This document shows positions 1 to 6,747 of a stretch of DNA of 10,799 nt, one piece after another; the stretch's first letter is position 1, and each line of letters opens with the position of its first letter. The notes under the pieces are model-generated. The model had not been told where the DNA came from. It saw nothing but the letters and a program-made list of their open reading frames with translations, and ran no database searches. The stretch is taken from NCBI GenBank assembly GCA_050485385.1, contig JBJHBG010000136.1, positions 1 through 10,799 of the forward strand, written 5' to 3'. A program made the position numbers and the translations under genes. Source of the stretch: RECO01 sp050485385. Its GTDB lineage: Bacteria > Pseudomonadota > Alphaproteobacteria > Geminicoccales > Geminicoccaceae.

Positions 1-1
1 G

Positions 2-85
2 CTGGAGCCCATCGGCTTCGTCCCTCCGGCCGAGGCCGAAGCCGCCTTCTACGAAGCCCTGGAGAACGAGCCGATCGCCGCGTAG
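2..85 (+). CDS. IS3-family transposase (OrfB), C-terminal 27 residues only
   Basis: The open frame enters from the left edge and stops at TAG (83-85). The visible tail reads LEPIGFVPPAEAEAAFYEAL and then ENEPIAA. The pattern PIG(F/Y)(I/V)PPAEAEA followed by a tyrosine is the characteristic extreme C-terminus of many IS3-family OrfB transposases, which carry a DDE integrase core upstream. The catalytic domain lies outside the window, so activity cannot be judged. The stop lies about 40 bases before the element's terminal repeat, as usual for this family. Confidence 0.75.
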   Translation: MEPIGFVPPAEAEAAFYEALENEPIAA

Positions 86-99
86 GACTCACACCAATC

Positions 100-126
100 A
101 GCCTCCGGCAAACCCGGCGCGGTTCA
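100..126. repeat. Right terminal inverted repeat of the IS element
   Basis: The reverse complement starts TGAACCGCGCCGGG, matching the general form of IS3-family ends. It marks the outer boundary of the element. Its left partner is outside the window, so the repeat is assigned by resemblance and position only. Confidence 0.6.
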
Positions 127-938
127 GCTCCGGGCGGTACTGCTCTCGAGCTCGAGCGCGCAGTGATCGAAGGAGCATCCTTCCTGCGCGAGCGGGCGGT
201 GATCGGAGGCGCCCTGACTCCCAATGGCGCCGTACTCGGCGCCATCGTCGACGATCCGCCGTCCTGGCCGCCGCGCGGCGACCTCCTGCTCGACCGCTGC
301 CGTTACGGCGCCTTCATCGATGCGCCGACCGACGCGGCGACCAGGCTCGCCTGGCTCGACCGACAGGTTCCCGCCCGCTGGGGCGAGGACTTGGGGCCGC
401 AACCCTACGAACGACTAGCCAAGGTTCTCGGCGAGGTGGGGCACGACGAGGACGTCACCCGCGTGCTGATCGCAAAGGAGCGACAGCAGCGCCGGGCGCG
501 GCGGCGCGGGTCACACCACCTCGCCAGCCGCTCACGGCCCTCTCTGGCTGACCGGCTTCTGGGTTCTCGGCGCCCTCGCCCTGGTCGCACTCGCGGCCCA
601 GGAGGCCATCCGGCCGAACGCGCCGGTGGAGCTGCGCTCGCCCGAATGGGTGCTCTGCGCCATGTCCCGCGCGGCTTGGCGCGGCCGGAGCAAACGCAGC
701 TCGCCTGCTACCTGCGCCAACCGGAGGCCGCGGCCTATCCGGCCTTCAATCCGTGGACGCTGTCGCTGGAGGCGCTGTTGCCGGCATTGGAACTGAAGCA
801 GGAGGCGCGTTTGGCGCCCGCTACGGGCTAGTCGCCGACGGCATCGGCCGCGGCTGTCTCTACGCCCACACCATGGCCGGTTGCGTACTCAGCCCGTCGG
901 CGGTAGCGGGCTTTGCCGGGATCGTGAAGTCGCGCTGA
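127..938 (+). pseudogene. Remnant of a membrane-anchored protein of unknown function, cut by the IS and frameshifted
   Basis: The homologous frame starts directly at the IS boundary, so the 5' part is missing or lies beyond the element. Frame 1 (127 to about 505) reads as a beta-helix-like end followed by WLDRQVPARWGED, PQPYERLAKVL and ARRVLIAKER-type sequence (here TRVLIAKERQQRRARR). This resembles a family of long proteobacterial membrane proteins with a repetitive N-terminal region, a PQPYEQLA...RVLI.KER linker and C-terminal membrane segments. The first membrane segment (WLTGFWVLGALALVALAA) is in a different frame at 545-598. ACYLRQPEAAAYPAFNPWTL returns to frame 1 (about 693-755), and the terminal VAGFAGIVKSR is in a third frame, ending at TGA 936-938. 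At least three frame changes are needed to join these pieces. The function of the family is unknown. Family recognition is from memory. Confidence 0.72.
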
Positions 939-2172
939 CCTCGTCGGCCCGCGGCGCCAGGCCGTAGGGCCGCACGAGGTCCCAGACGTGGGCCGGCACC
1001 ATCGCCTTCAGCCGCTTGGGATGCGCGCGGCGGAGGTGCAGGACCGTCTCGATCGCCTTCATCTCCAGCCGGGCGCGGGCGAACTCGAGGCCGCGCGGAC
1101 CGATGCGCGGTTGCAGCCATGCGACCAGGGGGCGCAGCCAATCGGGGATGGCGCGCAGCGGCAGCCCGCCCGCCGCACGCTCGACGTTGGCACGAAAGCC
1201 CGCGACCGCTCCTCGGCGCTTGCCCCGGCTGCCCGGCGCCCGGAGCCGCACGTCGGCGCCGAGCAGGTCCAGCAGTTCCTGCCCGCGGCCGTTGCGGACG
1301 ATCAGCCATTGCTCCCCCTCGCCGCCCATGTAGCCGACGGTGAGGTCGGCCAAAGCGTTGGTGTAGTCGACGCAGGTCTGGCAGGTCAGCGGGAAGAAGT
1401 CGGGCCGCAGCTTCGACAACGGCAGCTGAAGGAACGGTACGGTACGGGCACGGCCGTCGCCGTAGCGCAGCTCGACCCGGTAGTCGGCACGAAACTCGAG
1501 ATAGGTGACCGTCTCGGGCCGATCGTCCACCAGCGCCAGGAACTCGTGGAAGTTGGTGGTCGTCGTGTTGTCGGAGCAGGGCGTGCCGACGACGTAGAGG
1601 CGATCGAAGCCGAGTTCCGCTTCGAGGGCACGGAGCGCGTGCACTTGGCAGGGTATGCCGACCACGGCAAGCTTGGTGAAGCCTCGCGCCCGCGCCGGCT
1701 CCAGGAGGGCGAGTAACGGCGCATAGCCCATCCGCATGCCCCGGCAGGCGGCCATGCCCGCGGGCTCGGTGACCAGCACCGGCATGGGCTTCCAGCGGTC
1801 CGCCGGGTCCGGCGCCACCGCGAGGACCGCCTCGACGGCACCGGTCCGCAACAGCCGCTCGCCGATGGTCGTGGCGATGCCCGTCCACTGCGCCCCCTCG
1901 CGCGGCTCGACCATGGCCGCCCGGTACATGGCGAGATGCGGCCCGAAGAAGGTCTCGTCCGCCTTGGTGCGATCGCGCGTCCGGCCATGCGCCCGTTCCT
2001 CCAGGGTCGCATAGTCCGGGGCGATGAACTGACAGGCCCGCCCACAGGCCTTCGCATCGGCCATCCGCGATACGCCGCAATCGGTGCAGAGCCCGCGCGG
2101 CGCCGGCGCTCGCAAGGGCGGCGACCACGGCGCCTCCCGCTCGACGTCCAAACCTTCCCTCCCCGCCGACAT
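889..2172 (-). CDS. BciB/HCAR-type ferredoxin-dependent flavin/iron-sulfur reductase (F420 hydrogenase beta-subunit family)
   Basis: The protein belongs to the FrhB/FpoF-like superfamily that includes BciB, the 8-vinyl reductase of divinyl chlorophyllide, and 7-hydroxymethyl chlorophyll a reductase. These enzymes use FAD and two [4Fe-4S] clusters fed by ferredoxin. Counting from the ATG at 2172, the N-terminal cluster motif GLCTDCG...CGRACQF has cysteines near 29, 32, 43 and 47. GAQWTGI, RGMRMGYAP, GIPCQVHALRALE, GTPCSDNTTT, FRADY, the second cysteine set TCQTCVDYTNALAD and VGYMGGEGEQW follow in order. The start is uncertain. A GTG at 2259 adds 29 Arg/Ala-rich residues. The ATG at 2172 has GGAGG too close. 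A TTG at 2151 has a well-spaced GGGAGG. The stop lies inside the tail of the convergent pseudogene. No bacteriochlorophyll genes are near, so the substrate is unknown. Confidence 0.85.
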   Translation of the reverse strand: MSAGREGLDVEREAPWSPPLRAPAPRGLCTDCGVSRMADAKACGRACQFIAPDYATLEERAHGRTRDRTKADETFFGPHLAMYRAAMVEPREGAQWTGIATTIGERLLRTGAVEAVLAVAPDPADRWKPMPVLVTEPAGMAACRGMRMGYAPLLALLEPARARGFTKLAVVGIPCQVHALRALEAELGFDRLYVVGTPCSDNTTTTNFHEFLALVDDRPETVTYLEFRADYRVELRYGDGRARTVPFLQLPLSKLRPDFFPLTCQTCVDYTNALADLTVGYMGGEGEQWLIVRNGRGQELLDLLGADVRLRAPGSRGKRRGAVAGFRANVERAAGGLPLRAIPDWLRPLVAWLQPRIGPRGLEFARARLEMKAIETVLHLRRAHPKRLKAMVPAHVWDLVRPYGLAPRADEVSATSRSRQSPLPPTG

Positions 2173-2316
2173 CCTCCGGACGATGCGAGCGCGACGGGCG
2201 CGCCACAAGGCGACTTCCGCACGAGCGGCGAAAGGCCGCGCGGCAGCCTTGCCGAGCACGGGTCGCTCGGCCCTACCTGGCCCGTGGCCACCGCTTCCGA
2301 CCCGTCCACGGTACGC

Positions 2317-2345
2317 TTGACGGCCGCAACCCCGATCCCTATGAC
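2317..2345 (+). promoter_or_regulatory. Sigma-70-type promoter for tRNA-Lys
   Basis: A -35 box TTGACG (2317-2322) is followed by exactly 17 bases and a -10 box TATGAC (2340-2345). The mature tRNA begins 7 bases after the -10 box, so transcription would start at or very near the first tRNA base. The match and the position support each other; the site is predicted only. Confidence 0.65.
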
Positions 2346-2351
2346 CACCCC

Positions 2352-2427
<76 letters not shown>

Positions 2428-2552
2428 TCAGGTCGATCCGACGGTTTCGGGAGGAACGTTGCGGGGTCGTGTCCCGGACGCCACGTGCGTTGCGCCCGCG
2501 GGGTGCCGTTGCTAGCTTCCGGCCGTCCGTCGCCCGCCCCGGAGCCCCATCG

Positions 2553-3485
2553 ATGAAGCTGCTCGCCGGCAACAGTAACCGGCCGTTGGCCGAAGCCATC
2601 GCCGCCTATCTGCGTGCCGACCTCACCCGCGCCACGGTGCAGCGCTTCAACGACATGGAGGTGTGGGTCGAGATCCACGAGAACGTCCGCGGCGAGGACG
2701 TCTTCGTCATCCAGTCGACGTCGTATCCCGCCAACGACAACCTCATGGAGTTGCTGGTCTGCCTCGATGCGCTCCGGCGCGCCTCGGCGAAGCGGATCAC
2801 CGCCGTCATCCCGTATTTCGGCTATGCCCGGCAGGATCGAAAGCCGGGTCCGCGCACGCCCATCTCGGCCAAGCTGGTCGCCAACCTGATCACCACCGCC
2901 GGCGCCTCGCGCGTGCTGACCATGGACCTGCACGCGGGGCAGATCCAAGGCTTCTTCGACATTCCCGTCGACAACCTCTACTCCGCCCCCCTGTTCGCGC
3001 CCGACATCGCCAACAATTTCGGCACCGACGACCTCGTCCTGGTTTCGCCGGACGTGGGCGGCGTCGGCCGGGTACGCGCCCTGGCGAAGCGGCTTGACGT
3101 ACCCTTGGCCATCGTCGACAAGCGCCGCGAACGGGCCGGAGTCTCGGAGGTGATGAACGTCATCGGCGAGGTCGACGGCAAGCGCTGCGTGCTCTTCGAC
3201 GACATCATCGACAGCGGCGGCACCCTCTGCAACGCGGCCGACGCGCTGCTCGCCGAGGGCGCGACGGCGGTGATGGCCTACGTGACGCACGGGGTGCTCT
3301 CGGCCGGGGCCGTGGCGCGGGTGGCGGCAAGCTCCCTGGAGCAGCTCGTCATCACCGACAGCATCCGGGCGACCGAGGGCGTACGGGTGACGCAGAAGAT
3401 CAGGGTGCTGTCCATCGCCCAGCTCATGGGCGAGGCGATCACCCGGATTTCCAGCGAAAGCTCCGTATCCAGCCTGTTCGACTGA
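2553..3485 (+). CDS. prs: Ribose-phosphate pyrophosphokinase (PRPP synthetase), class I
   Basis: Makes phosphoribosyl pyrophosphate from ribose 5-phosphate and ATP, for nucleotide, histidine, tryptophan and NAD synthesis. It is cytosolic and acts as an oligomer. The 310 residues match the usual family length. Visible motifs are FNDMEVWVEIHENVRGEDVF (33-52), QSTSYPANDNLMELL, the ATP-binding YFGYARQDRK (88-97), MDLHAGQIQGFFDIPVDNLY with the metal-binding His127, catalytic KRR (190-192), and the PRPP loop VLFDDIIDSGGTLCNAA (213-229). The ME in place of GE in the FxDGE motif is, as I recall, typical of alphaproteobacterial forms. The ATG at 2553 follows GGAG at 2541-2544. The open frame extends upstream through the tRNA, but that extension is not homologous. 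rplY and pth follow on the same strand. Confidence 0.96.
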   Translation: MKLLAGNSNRPLAEAIAAYLRADLTRATVQRFNDMEVWVEIHENVRGEDVFVIQSTSYPANDNLMELLVCLDALRRASAKRITAVIPYFGYARQDRKPGPRTPISAKLVANLITTAGASRVLTMDLHAGQIQGFFDIPVDNLYSAPLFAPDIANNFGTDDLVLVSPDVGGVGRVRALAKRLDVPLAIVDKRRERAGVSEVMNVIGEVDGKRCVLFDDIIDSGGTLCNAADALLAEGATAVMAYVTHGVLSAGAVARVAASSLEQLVITDSIRATEGVRVTQKIRVLSIAQLMGEAITRISSESSVSSLFD

Positions 3486-3544
3486 CGTTGCATCTGTCCG
3501 AGGTGCCGGATGGGCCGGCATGTCGGAGGGAAAGGAGATCGACC

Positions 3545-4168
3545 ATGTCCGACCATCTCGTCCTCGCGGCCGCGCCGCGCACCGAAACCGGCAAAGGCCC
3601 GAACCGACGCCTCAGGATGGCCGGCAAGGTGCCCGCCATCGTCTACGGCGGCGACGAGGCGCCCATGATGTGCGCGCTGATCGCCAAGGACGTCAGAAAG
3701 GAGCTGCGCACCAACGCGCGCTTCTTCTCGACCGTGATCGACCTCGACTTCGGCGACCGCAAGGTGCCGGTGGTGGCGCGCGAGGCGCATACCCATCCCG
3801 TGACCGACGACGCGCTGCACCTCGACTTCGTGCGGGCGACGCGCGGCAGCGTGATGACGGTGCAGGTGCCGGTGGTGTTCCTCAACGAGGAGCGCGCACC
3901 GGGCATCAGGAAGGGCGGTGTGTTGAACGTCGTCCGCCGCGAGGTCGAACTGCTTTGCCCGGTCGATTCCATCCCCGACCATGTCGAGGCCGACCTCGCC
4001 AAGCTCGAGATCAACGACACGGTGCGCATCAGCGACATCGCCCTGCCCGCCGGCGTGCAACCGAGCATTGCCGACCGCGACTTCATGATCGCCACCATCA
4101 CCGGCAAGGGACCGGCGGAGGAGGCGGCGGAAGGCGAGGCCACCGAGGCGACCGCCGAAGAGGACTGA
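3545..4168 (+). CDS. rplY: 50S ribosomal protein L25/general stress protein Ctc
   Basis: Binds 5S rRNA in the large ribosomal subunit. This is the long, Ctc/TL5-like form of 207 residues: an N-terminal L25 domain that contacts 5S rRNA plus a C-terminal beta domain. The N-terminal signature is GKGPNRRLRMAGKVPAIVYGG (split across residues 17-37). HTHPVTDDALHLDFVRAT closes the first domain. VPVVFLNEERAPGIRKGGVL and REVELLCPVDSIPDHVEADL are typical of the second. The chain ends in an Ala/Glu-rich acidic tail (PAEEAAEGEATEATAEED). The ATG at 3545 follows AAAGGAG at a good distance. An in-frame start at 3488 would add 19 residues before the conserved part and is unlikely. The stop is 7 bases before pth, so the two are probably co-transcribed. 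Confidence 0.95.
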   Translation: MSDHLVLAAAPRTETGKGPNRRLRMAGKVPAIVYGGDEAPMMCALIAKDVRKELRTNARFFSTVIDLDFGDRKVPVVAREAHTHPVTDDALHLDFVRATRGSVMTVQVPVVFLNEERAPGIRKGGVLNVVRREVELLCPVDSIPDHVEADLAKLEINDTVRISDIALPAGVQPSIADRDFMIATITGKGPAEEAAEGEATEATAEED

Positions 4169-4175
4169 GGCTGCG

Positions 4176-4775
4176 GTGCTGCTCTTCGTCGGCCTCGGCA
4201 ACCCGGGCAGCGCCTATGCCGGCCATCGCCACAACATCGGCTTCATGGCGCTCGACCTCATGGCCGAGCGCCACCGCTTTCAGCCCTGGCGGAGCAAGTT
4301 CCACGGCCGGCTGAGCGAGGGCAGCCTCGGCGGCACCAAAGTGCTGGCGCTGGAGCCGATGACATACATGAACGAGAGCGGACGGGCGGTGGGCGAGGCG
4401 CTCCGCTTCTACAAGCTCTCACCCCGAGATCTCGTCGTCCTGCACGACGAACTCGACCTCGTCCCGTTCAAGTGCCGGGTGAAGCAGGGCGGCGGCGTTG
4501 CCGGGCACAACGGGCTGCGCTCCATCGCCGCCCATCTCGGCACGCAGGACTTCAAGCGCGTGCGGCTGGGCATCGGCCATCCGGGCGACCGCAACCGCGT
4601 CACCAACCACGTCCTCGGCAACTTCGCCAAGGCCGAACTGCCGGACCTCGCCTGCTTCCTCGATGCGGTCGTCGACGCCGCCCCGAAGCTGGCGGACGGC
4701 GACGACGCCGGGTTCATGAACCGCGTGGCGCTGCTCACGCAGGACGACGCTGGAGGTCCACGTACGGCGCCCTGA
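4176..4775 (+). CDS. pth: Peptidyl-tRNA hydrolase
   Basis: Releases peptides from tRNAs dropped by the ribosome, recycling the tRNA. The 199 residues fit the bacterial Pth family (about 190-200). Key sites are GLGNPGSAYAGHRHNIGF with Asn9 and catalytic His19, TYMNESG with Asn66, HDELDL with Asp91, and GGGVAGHNGLRSI with Asn112, corresponding to E. coli N10, H20, N68, D93 and N114. FKRVRLGIGHPG and VTNHVLGNF complete the fold. The start is GTG at 4176, since the conserved GLGNPG begins at residue 6 and the frame has no better upstream start. It begins 7 bases after rplY, the common rplY-pth pair. The ychF gene often found next is absent; a tRNA gene on the other strand follows. Confidence 0.96.
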   Translation: MLLFVGLGNPGSAYAGHRHNIGFMALDLMAERHRFQPWRSKFHGRLSEGSLGGTKVLALEPMTYMNESGRAVGEALRFYKLSPRDLVVLHDELDLVPFKCRVKQGGGVAGHNGLRSIAAHLGTQDFKRVRLGIGHPGDRNRVTNHVLGNFAKAELPDLACFLDAVVDAAPKLADGDDAGFMNRVALLTQDDAGGPRTAP

Positions 4776-4853
4776 CCGGCGTTTCCCGTCGGCTCGACCG
4801 CGGCTCCGTGAACACGCCGATGCGGGGACCAAACTCACGGCAAAGGTTTGACT

Positions 4854-4930
4854 TGGCGCCCCCGGCAGGACTCGAACCTGCGACCGTCCGCTTAGAAGGC
4901 GGATGCTCTATCCGGCTGAGCTACGGGAGC
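4854..4930 (-). tRNA. tRNA-Arg (anticodon TCT)
   Basis: A complete 77-base tRNA on the minus strand. The acceptor GCTCCCG pairs with CGGGGGC with one T-G wobble, followed by discriminator G and an encoded CCA. The D-arm has TAGCTCAGCCGGATAGAGC. The anticodon stem TCCGC/GCGGA encloses loop CTTCTAA, giving anticodon TCT, which reads AGA and AGG arginine codons. The T-loop has GGTTCGAGTCC. These codons are scarce in GC-rich genomes. Confidence 0.97.
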
Positions 4931-4939
4931 GGCGACCGC

Positions 4940-4968
4940 ACTAAAGGCGGCAGCCGCTCGCCCCGCAA
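4940..4968 (-). promoter_or_regulatory. Predicted promoter for tRNA-Arg
   Basis: On the minus strand, TTGCGG (4968-4963) is separated by exactly 17 bases from TTTAGT (4945-4940), and the tRNA starts 9 bases further on. Each box has two mismatches to the sigma-70 consensus. The position and spacing are right. It lies just after the stop of the codirectional NDUFS4-like gene, so the tRNA may also receive read-through transcription. Confidence 0.45.
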
Positions 4969-4987
4969 CCCCCAAATCGCCGGCCGT

Positions 4988-5275
4988 TCACACCCGCCGG
5001 ACGAAGTTGTCGCTGTAGGACTTGGGCCGCAGCACGCGCTCGTGCGGCTCCTCCACCCAATACGCGATCCCTTCGCGCTGGGCGAAAGCGATGGCCGCCT
5101 CCTTGGTCGGAAAGCGCAGCGTCACCTGAGTTGCCGTATCGCCCGAGCCGACCCAGCCGATCAGGGGGTCGGCCTCCCGCCGCTCGCTCGATTCCATCTC
5201 CAAGAGCCACACCCGGCTCTTCGCCTTGCCGGACGACACGGCTGGCTTGGCGGGACGGTAGATGCGTGCGGCCAT
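4988..5275 (-). CDS. NDUFS4-like accessory subunit of respiratory complex I
   Basis: A 95-residue cytosolic-face subunit expected to associate with NADH:ubiquinone oxidoreductase. It resembles the mitochondrial 18-kDa NDUFS4 subunit, which supports the NADH-oxidising arm and is shared by alphaproteobacteria. Visible landmarks are the opening ARIYRPAK, the KSRVWLLEME strand, DPLIGWVGSGDTATQVTLRF, KEAAIAFAQREGI and the very conserved ending WVEEPHERVLRPKSYSDNF. There is no signal peptide or membrane segment. The ATG at 5275 sits directly before the conserved start. It stands alone, away from any nuo genes, as is usual for this subunit. It is divergent from the PcaC-like gene, with a 165-base gap in which I see no convincing promoter. 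Confidence 0.9.
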   Translation of the reverse strand: MAARIYRPAKPAVSSGKAKSRVWLLEMESSERREADPLIGWVGSGDTATQVTLRFPTKEAAIAFAQREGIAYWVEEPHERVLRPKSYSDNFVRRV

Positions 5276-5440
5276 CGACGAGCCCTTCGACTGGGTGGAA
5301 TGCGGGCTTTATGCGCAGGCCGTGGCCATCCGTCCAGTCGGGCCAAAAGTCGGCGCCGCTCGCAGCCGCGACCGCGTCCGCCGCCCTGGCCGCTCGGGGA
5401 CGCCGAGGATATGCTGCATGCTTCGAAACGGGAGGCTCCG

Positions 5441-5827
5441 ATGAGTGAGGACCGGTACGAGTTGGGCATGCGGACGCGACGCCAGGTGCTGGGCAATGCC
5501 TATGTCGAGGGCAAGCAGGAACAGACGCACGCGTTCGACGCCGACTTCCAGCGCTACCTCACCGAGTGCAGTTGGGGGATGGTCTGGTCGCGCGACGGCC
5601 TGGACGCACGCACCCGCTCGCTGATCACCCTCGCGATCCTGGCCACCTTGCGGCACGACGAGGAGCTGGTGCTGCACCTCAGGGCGACCAGGAACACCGG
5701 GGCGACGCCGGACGAGATCAAGGAGATGCTCCTCCACGTCGCGGCCTATGCGGGCATGCCCGCGGCGCACCACGCCACGCGGATCGCCAAGAAGGTGCTC
5801 GCGGAGTTCGTCGAGGGTTCGGCTTGA
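5441..5827 (+). CDS. Carboxymuconolactone decarboxylase-family protein, PcaC-like
   Basis: A 128-residue protein of the all-helical CMD fold (AhpD-like superfamily). PcaC converts 4-carboxymuconolactone to 3-oxoadipate enol-lactone in the protocatechuate branch. The sequence follows the PcaC pattern: RTRRQVLGNAYVEG (11-24), WSRDGLDARTRSLITLAILATL (49-70), ELVLHLRATRNTGATPDEIKEMLLHVAAYAGMPAA in pieces (75-109), with His79 at the conserved HxxxxxxxG site. There is no CxxC pair, so it is not a peroxidase-type AhpD. The ATG at 5441 has GGAGG 5 bases upstream. The Kce-like gene starts 25 bases after the stop on the same strand, suggesting an operon. No other pca genes are present, so the true substrate may not be carboxymuconolactone. 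Confidence 0.87.
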   Translation: MSEDRYELGMRTRRQVLGNAYVEGKQEQTHAFDADFQRYLTECSWGMVWSRDGLDARTRSLITLAILATLRHDEELVLHLRATRNTGATPDEIKEMLLHVAAYAGMPAAHHATRIAKKVLAEFVEGSA

Positions 5828-5852
5828 CCGGCCCCCTGCAACGGTAAGGACC

Positions 5853-6692
5853 ATGACCGAGCCCAGCCCCTGCATCATCACCGTCGCCATCACCGGCTCG
5901 GTGCCGACCAAGGCCGACAACCCGGCGGTACCGATTACCGTCGCGGAGCAGGTCGAAAGCACCCACGAGGCGTTCGAGGCGGGAGCCACCCTCGCCCATT
6001 GCCACGTCCGCAACGACGACGGCACGCCCACCTCCGACCCCGAGCGCTTCGCCCGGCTGAAGGAGGGGCTGGAGCGCCACTGTCCGGGCATGATCGTCCA
6101 GTTCTCCACGGGCGGCCGGTCCGGCGCCGGCCAGGCCCGTGGCGGCATGTTGCCGCTCCGCCCGGACATGGCCTCGCTCTCGACCGGCTCGTGCAACTTC
6201 CCGACCCGCGTCTACGACAACCCGCCGGATCTCGTCGACTGGCTCGCCGCCGAGATGCGCGCGCACGGCGTCAAGCCCGAGATCGAGGCGTTCGACCTGT
6301 CGATGATCTACAAGGCCGTCGAGATGAGCCAGGACGGTCGCATCCAAGGCCCGCTGCACGTCCAGTTCGTCATGGGCGTGAAGAATGCCATGCCGGTCGA
6401 CCGGCCCGCCTTCGAGTTCTTCGTCGCAACCTTGAAGCGCCTCGCACCCGACGCCACCTGGACCGGCGCCGGCATCGGCCGCGACCAGATCACGCTGAAC
6501 CGCTGGTCGCTCGAACTCGGCGGTCATTGCCGCACCGGCCTCGAGGACAACGTCCGTATGGACAAGGCCACGCTCGCGCCCTCCAACGCCGCCCTCGTCC
6601 GCCGCGTGGTCGACCTCTGCGCCGACTACGGCCGCCGTCCCGCCACCGTCAGCGAGGCCCGGCGGTTGCTGGGGTTCGGGACAGCGGCTTAG
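5853..6692 (+). CDS. Beta-keto acid cleavage enzyme (BKACE/Kce family)
   Basis: A 279-residue zinc-dependent enzyme of the DUF849/BKACE family. Family members condense a beta-keto acid with acetyl-CoA to give acetoacetate and a new acyl-CoA; Kce does so with 3-keto-5-aminohexanoate in lysine fermentation. The zinc ligands are visible as HCH (His49, His51) in THLAHCHVRN-like context and Glu231 in GLEDNVRMDK. Other hallmarks are ITGSVPTKADNPAVPIT, QFSTGGRSGAG (83-93), RPDMASLSTGSCNFPTRVY and the NRWSLELGGH segment. The ATG at 5853 is preceded by TAAGGA. The partner PcaC-like gene lies 25 bases upstream. BKACE subfamilies differ in side-chain preference, so the substrate cannot be named from this sequence. 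Confidence 0.92.
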   Translation: MTEPSPCIITVAITGSVPTKADNPAVPITVAEQVESTHEAFEAGATLAHCHVRNDDGTPTSDPERFARLKEGLERHCPGMIVQFSTGGRSGAGQARGGMLPLRPDMASLSTGSCNFPTRVYDNPPDLVDWLAAEMRAHGVKPEIEAFDLSMIYKAVEMSQDGRIQGPLHVQFVMGVKNAMPVDRPAFEFFVATLKRLAPDATWTGAGIGRDQITLNRWSLELGGHCRTGLEDNVRMDKATLAPSNAALVRRVVDLCADYGRRPATVSEARRLLGFGTAA

Positions 6693-6747
6693 CGCGGGGA
6701 ATGGATGAACGGTGCCGAGGGTCTCGCGCCCCGACGATCCGCCCGGC

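Larger units (their letters stand above)
1..126 (+). mobile_element. Right end of an IS3-family insertion sequence (partial)
   Basis: This is the 3' end of an insertion sequence that continues off the left edge. It holds the last codons of a transposase (2-85), about 14 untranslated bases, and a right terminal repeat ending in GGTTCA at 126. Read inward, the repeat begins TGAACCGCGCCGGGTTTGCC, like the TGAACC...CCGGG ends common in IS3-family elements. The bases after 126 at once continue the reading frame of an unrelated gene, which fixes the boundary. The left end and the target duplication cannot be seen. The family call rests on the terminal repeat together with the transposase tail; no search was run. 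Confidence 0.75.

Noticed and set aside
860..2206. Long minus-strand open frame overlapping the reductase gene
   Set aside because: Its Arg/Gly/Ala-rich text has no family motifs and it is the alternative frame of the GC-rich reductase gene.
2428..2552. Possible separate promoter for prs
   Set aside because: I found no convincing -35/-10 pair; prs may be transcribed from the tRNA promoter or from a site I cannot recognise.
3278..4201. Minus-strand open frame opposite rplY
   Set aside because: It is antisense to rplY, is rich in His/Arg/Asp typical of reversed GC-rich codons, and has no motif.
4776..4853. Possible terminator between pth and tRNA-Arg (CAAAC...GTTTG)
   Set aside because: The stem is only 5 bp with an 11-base loop and there is no T-run on either strand.
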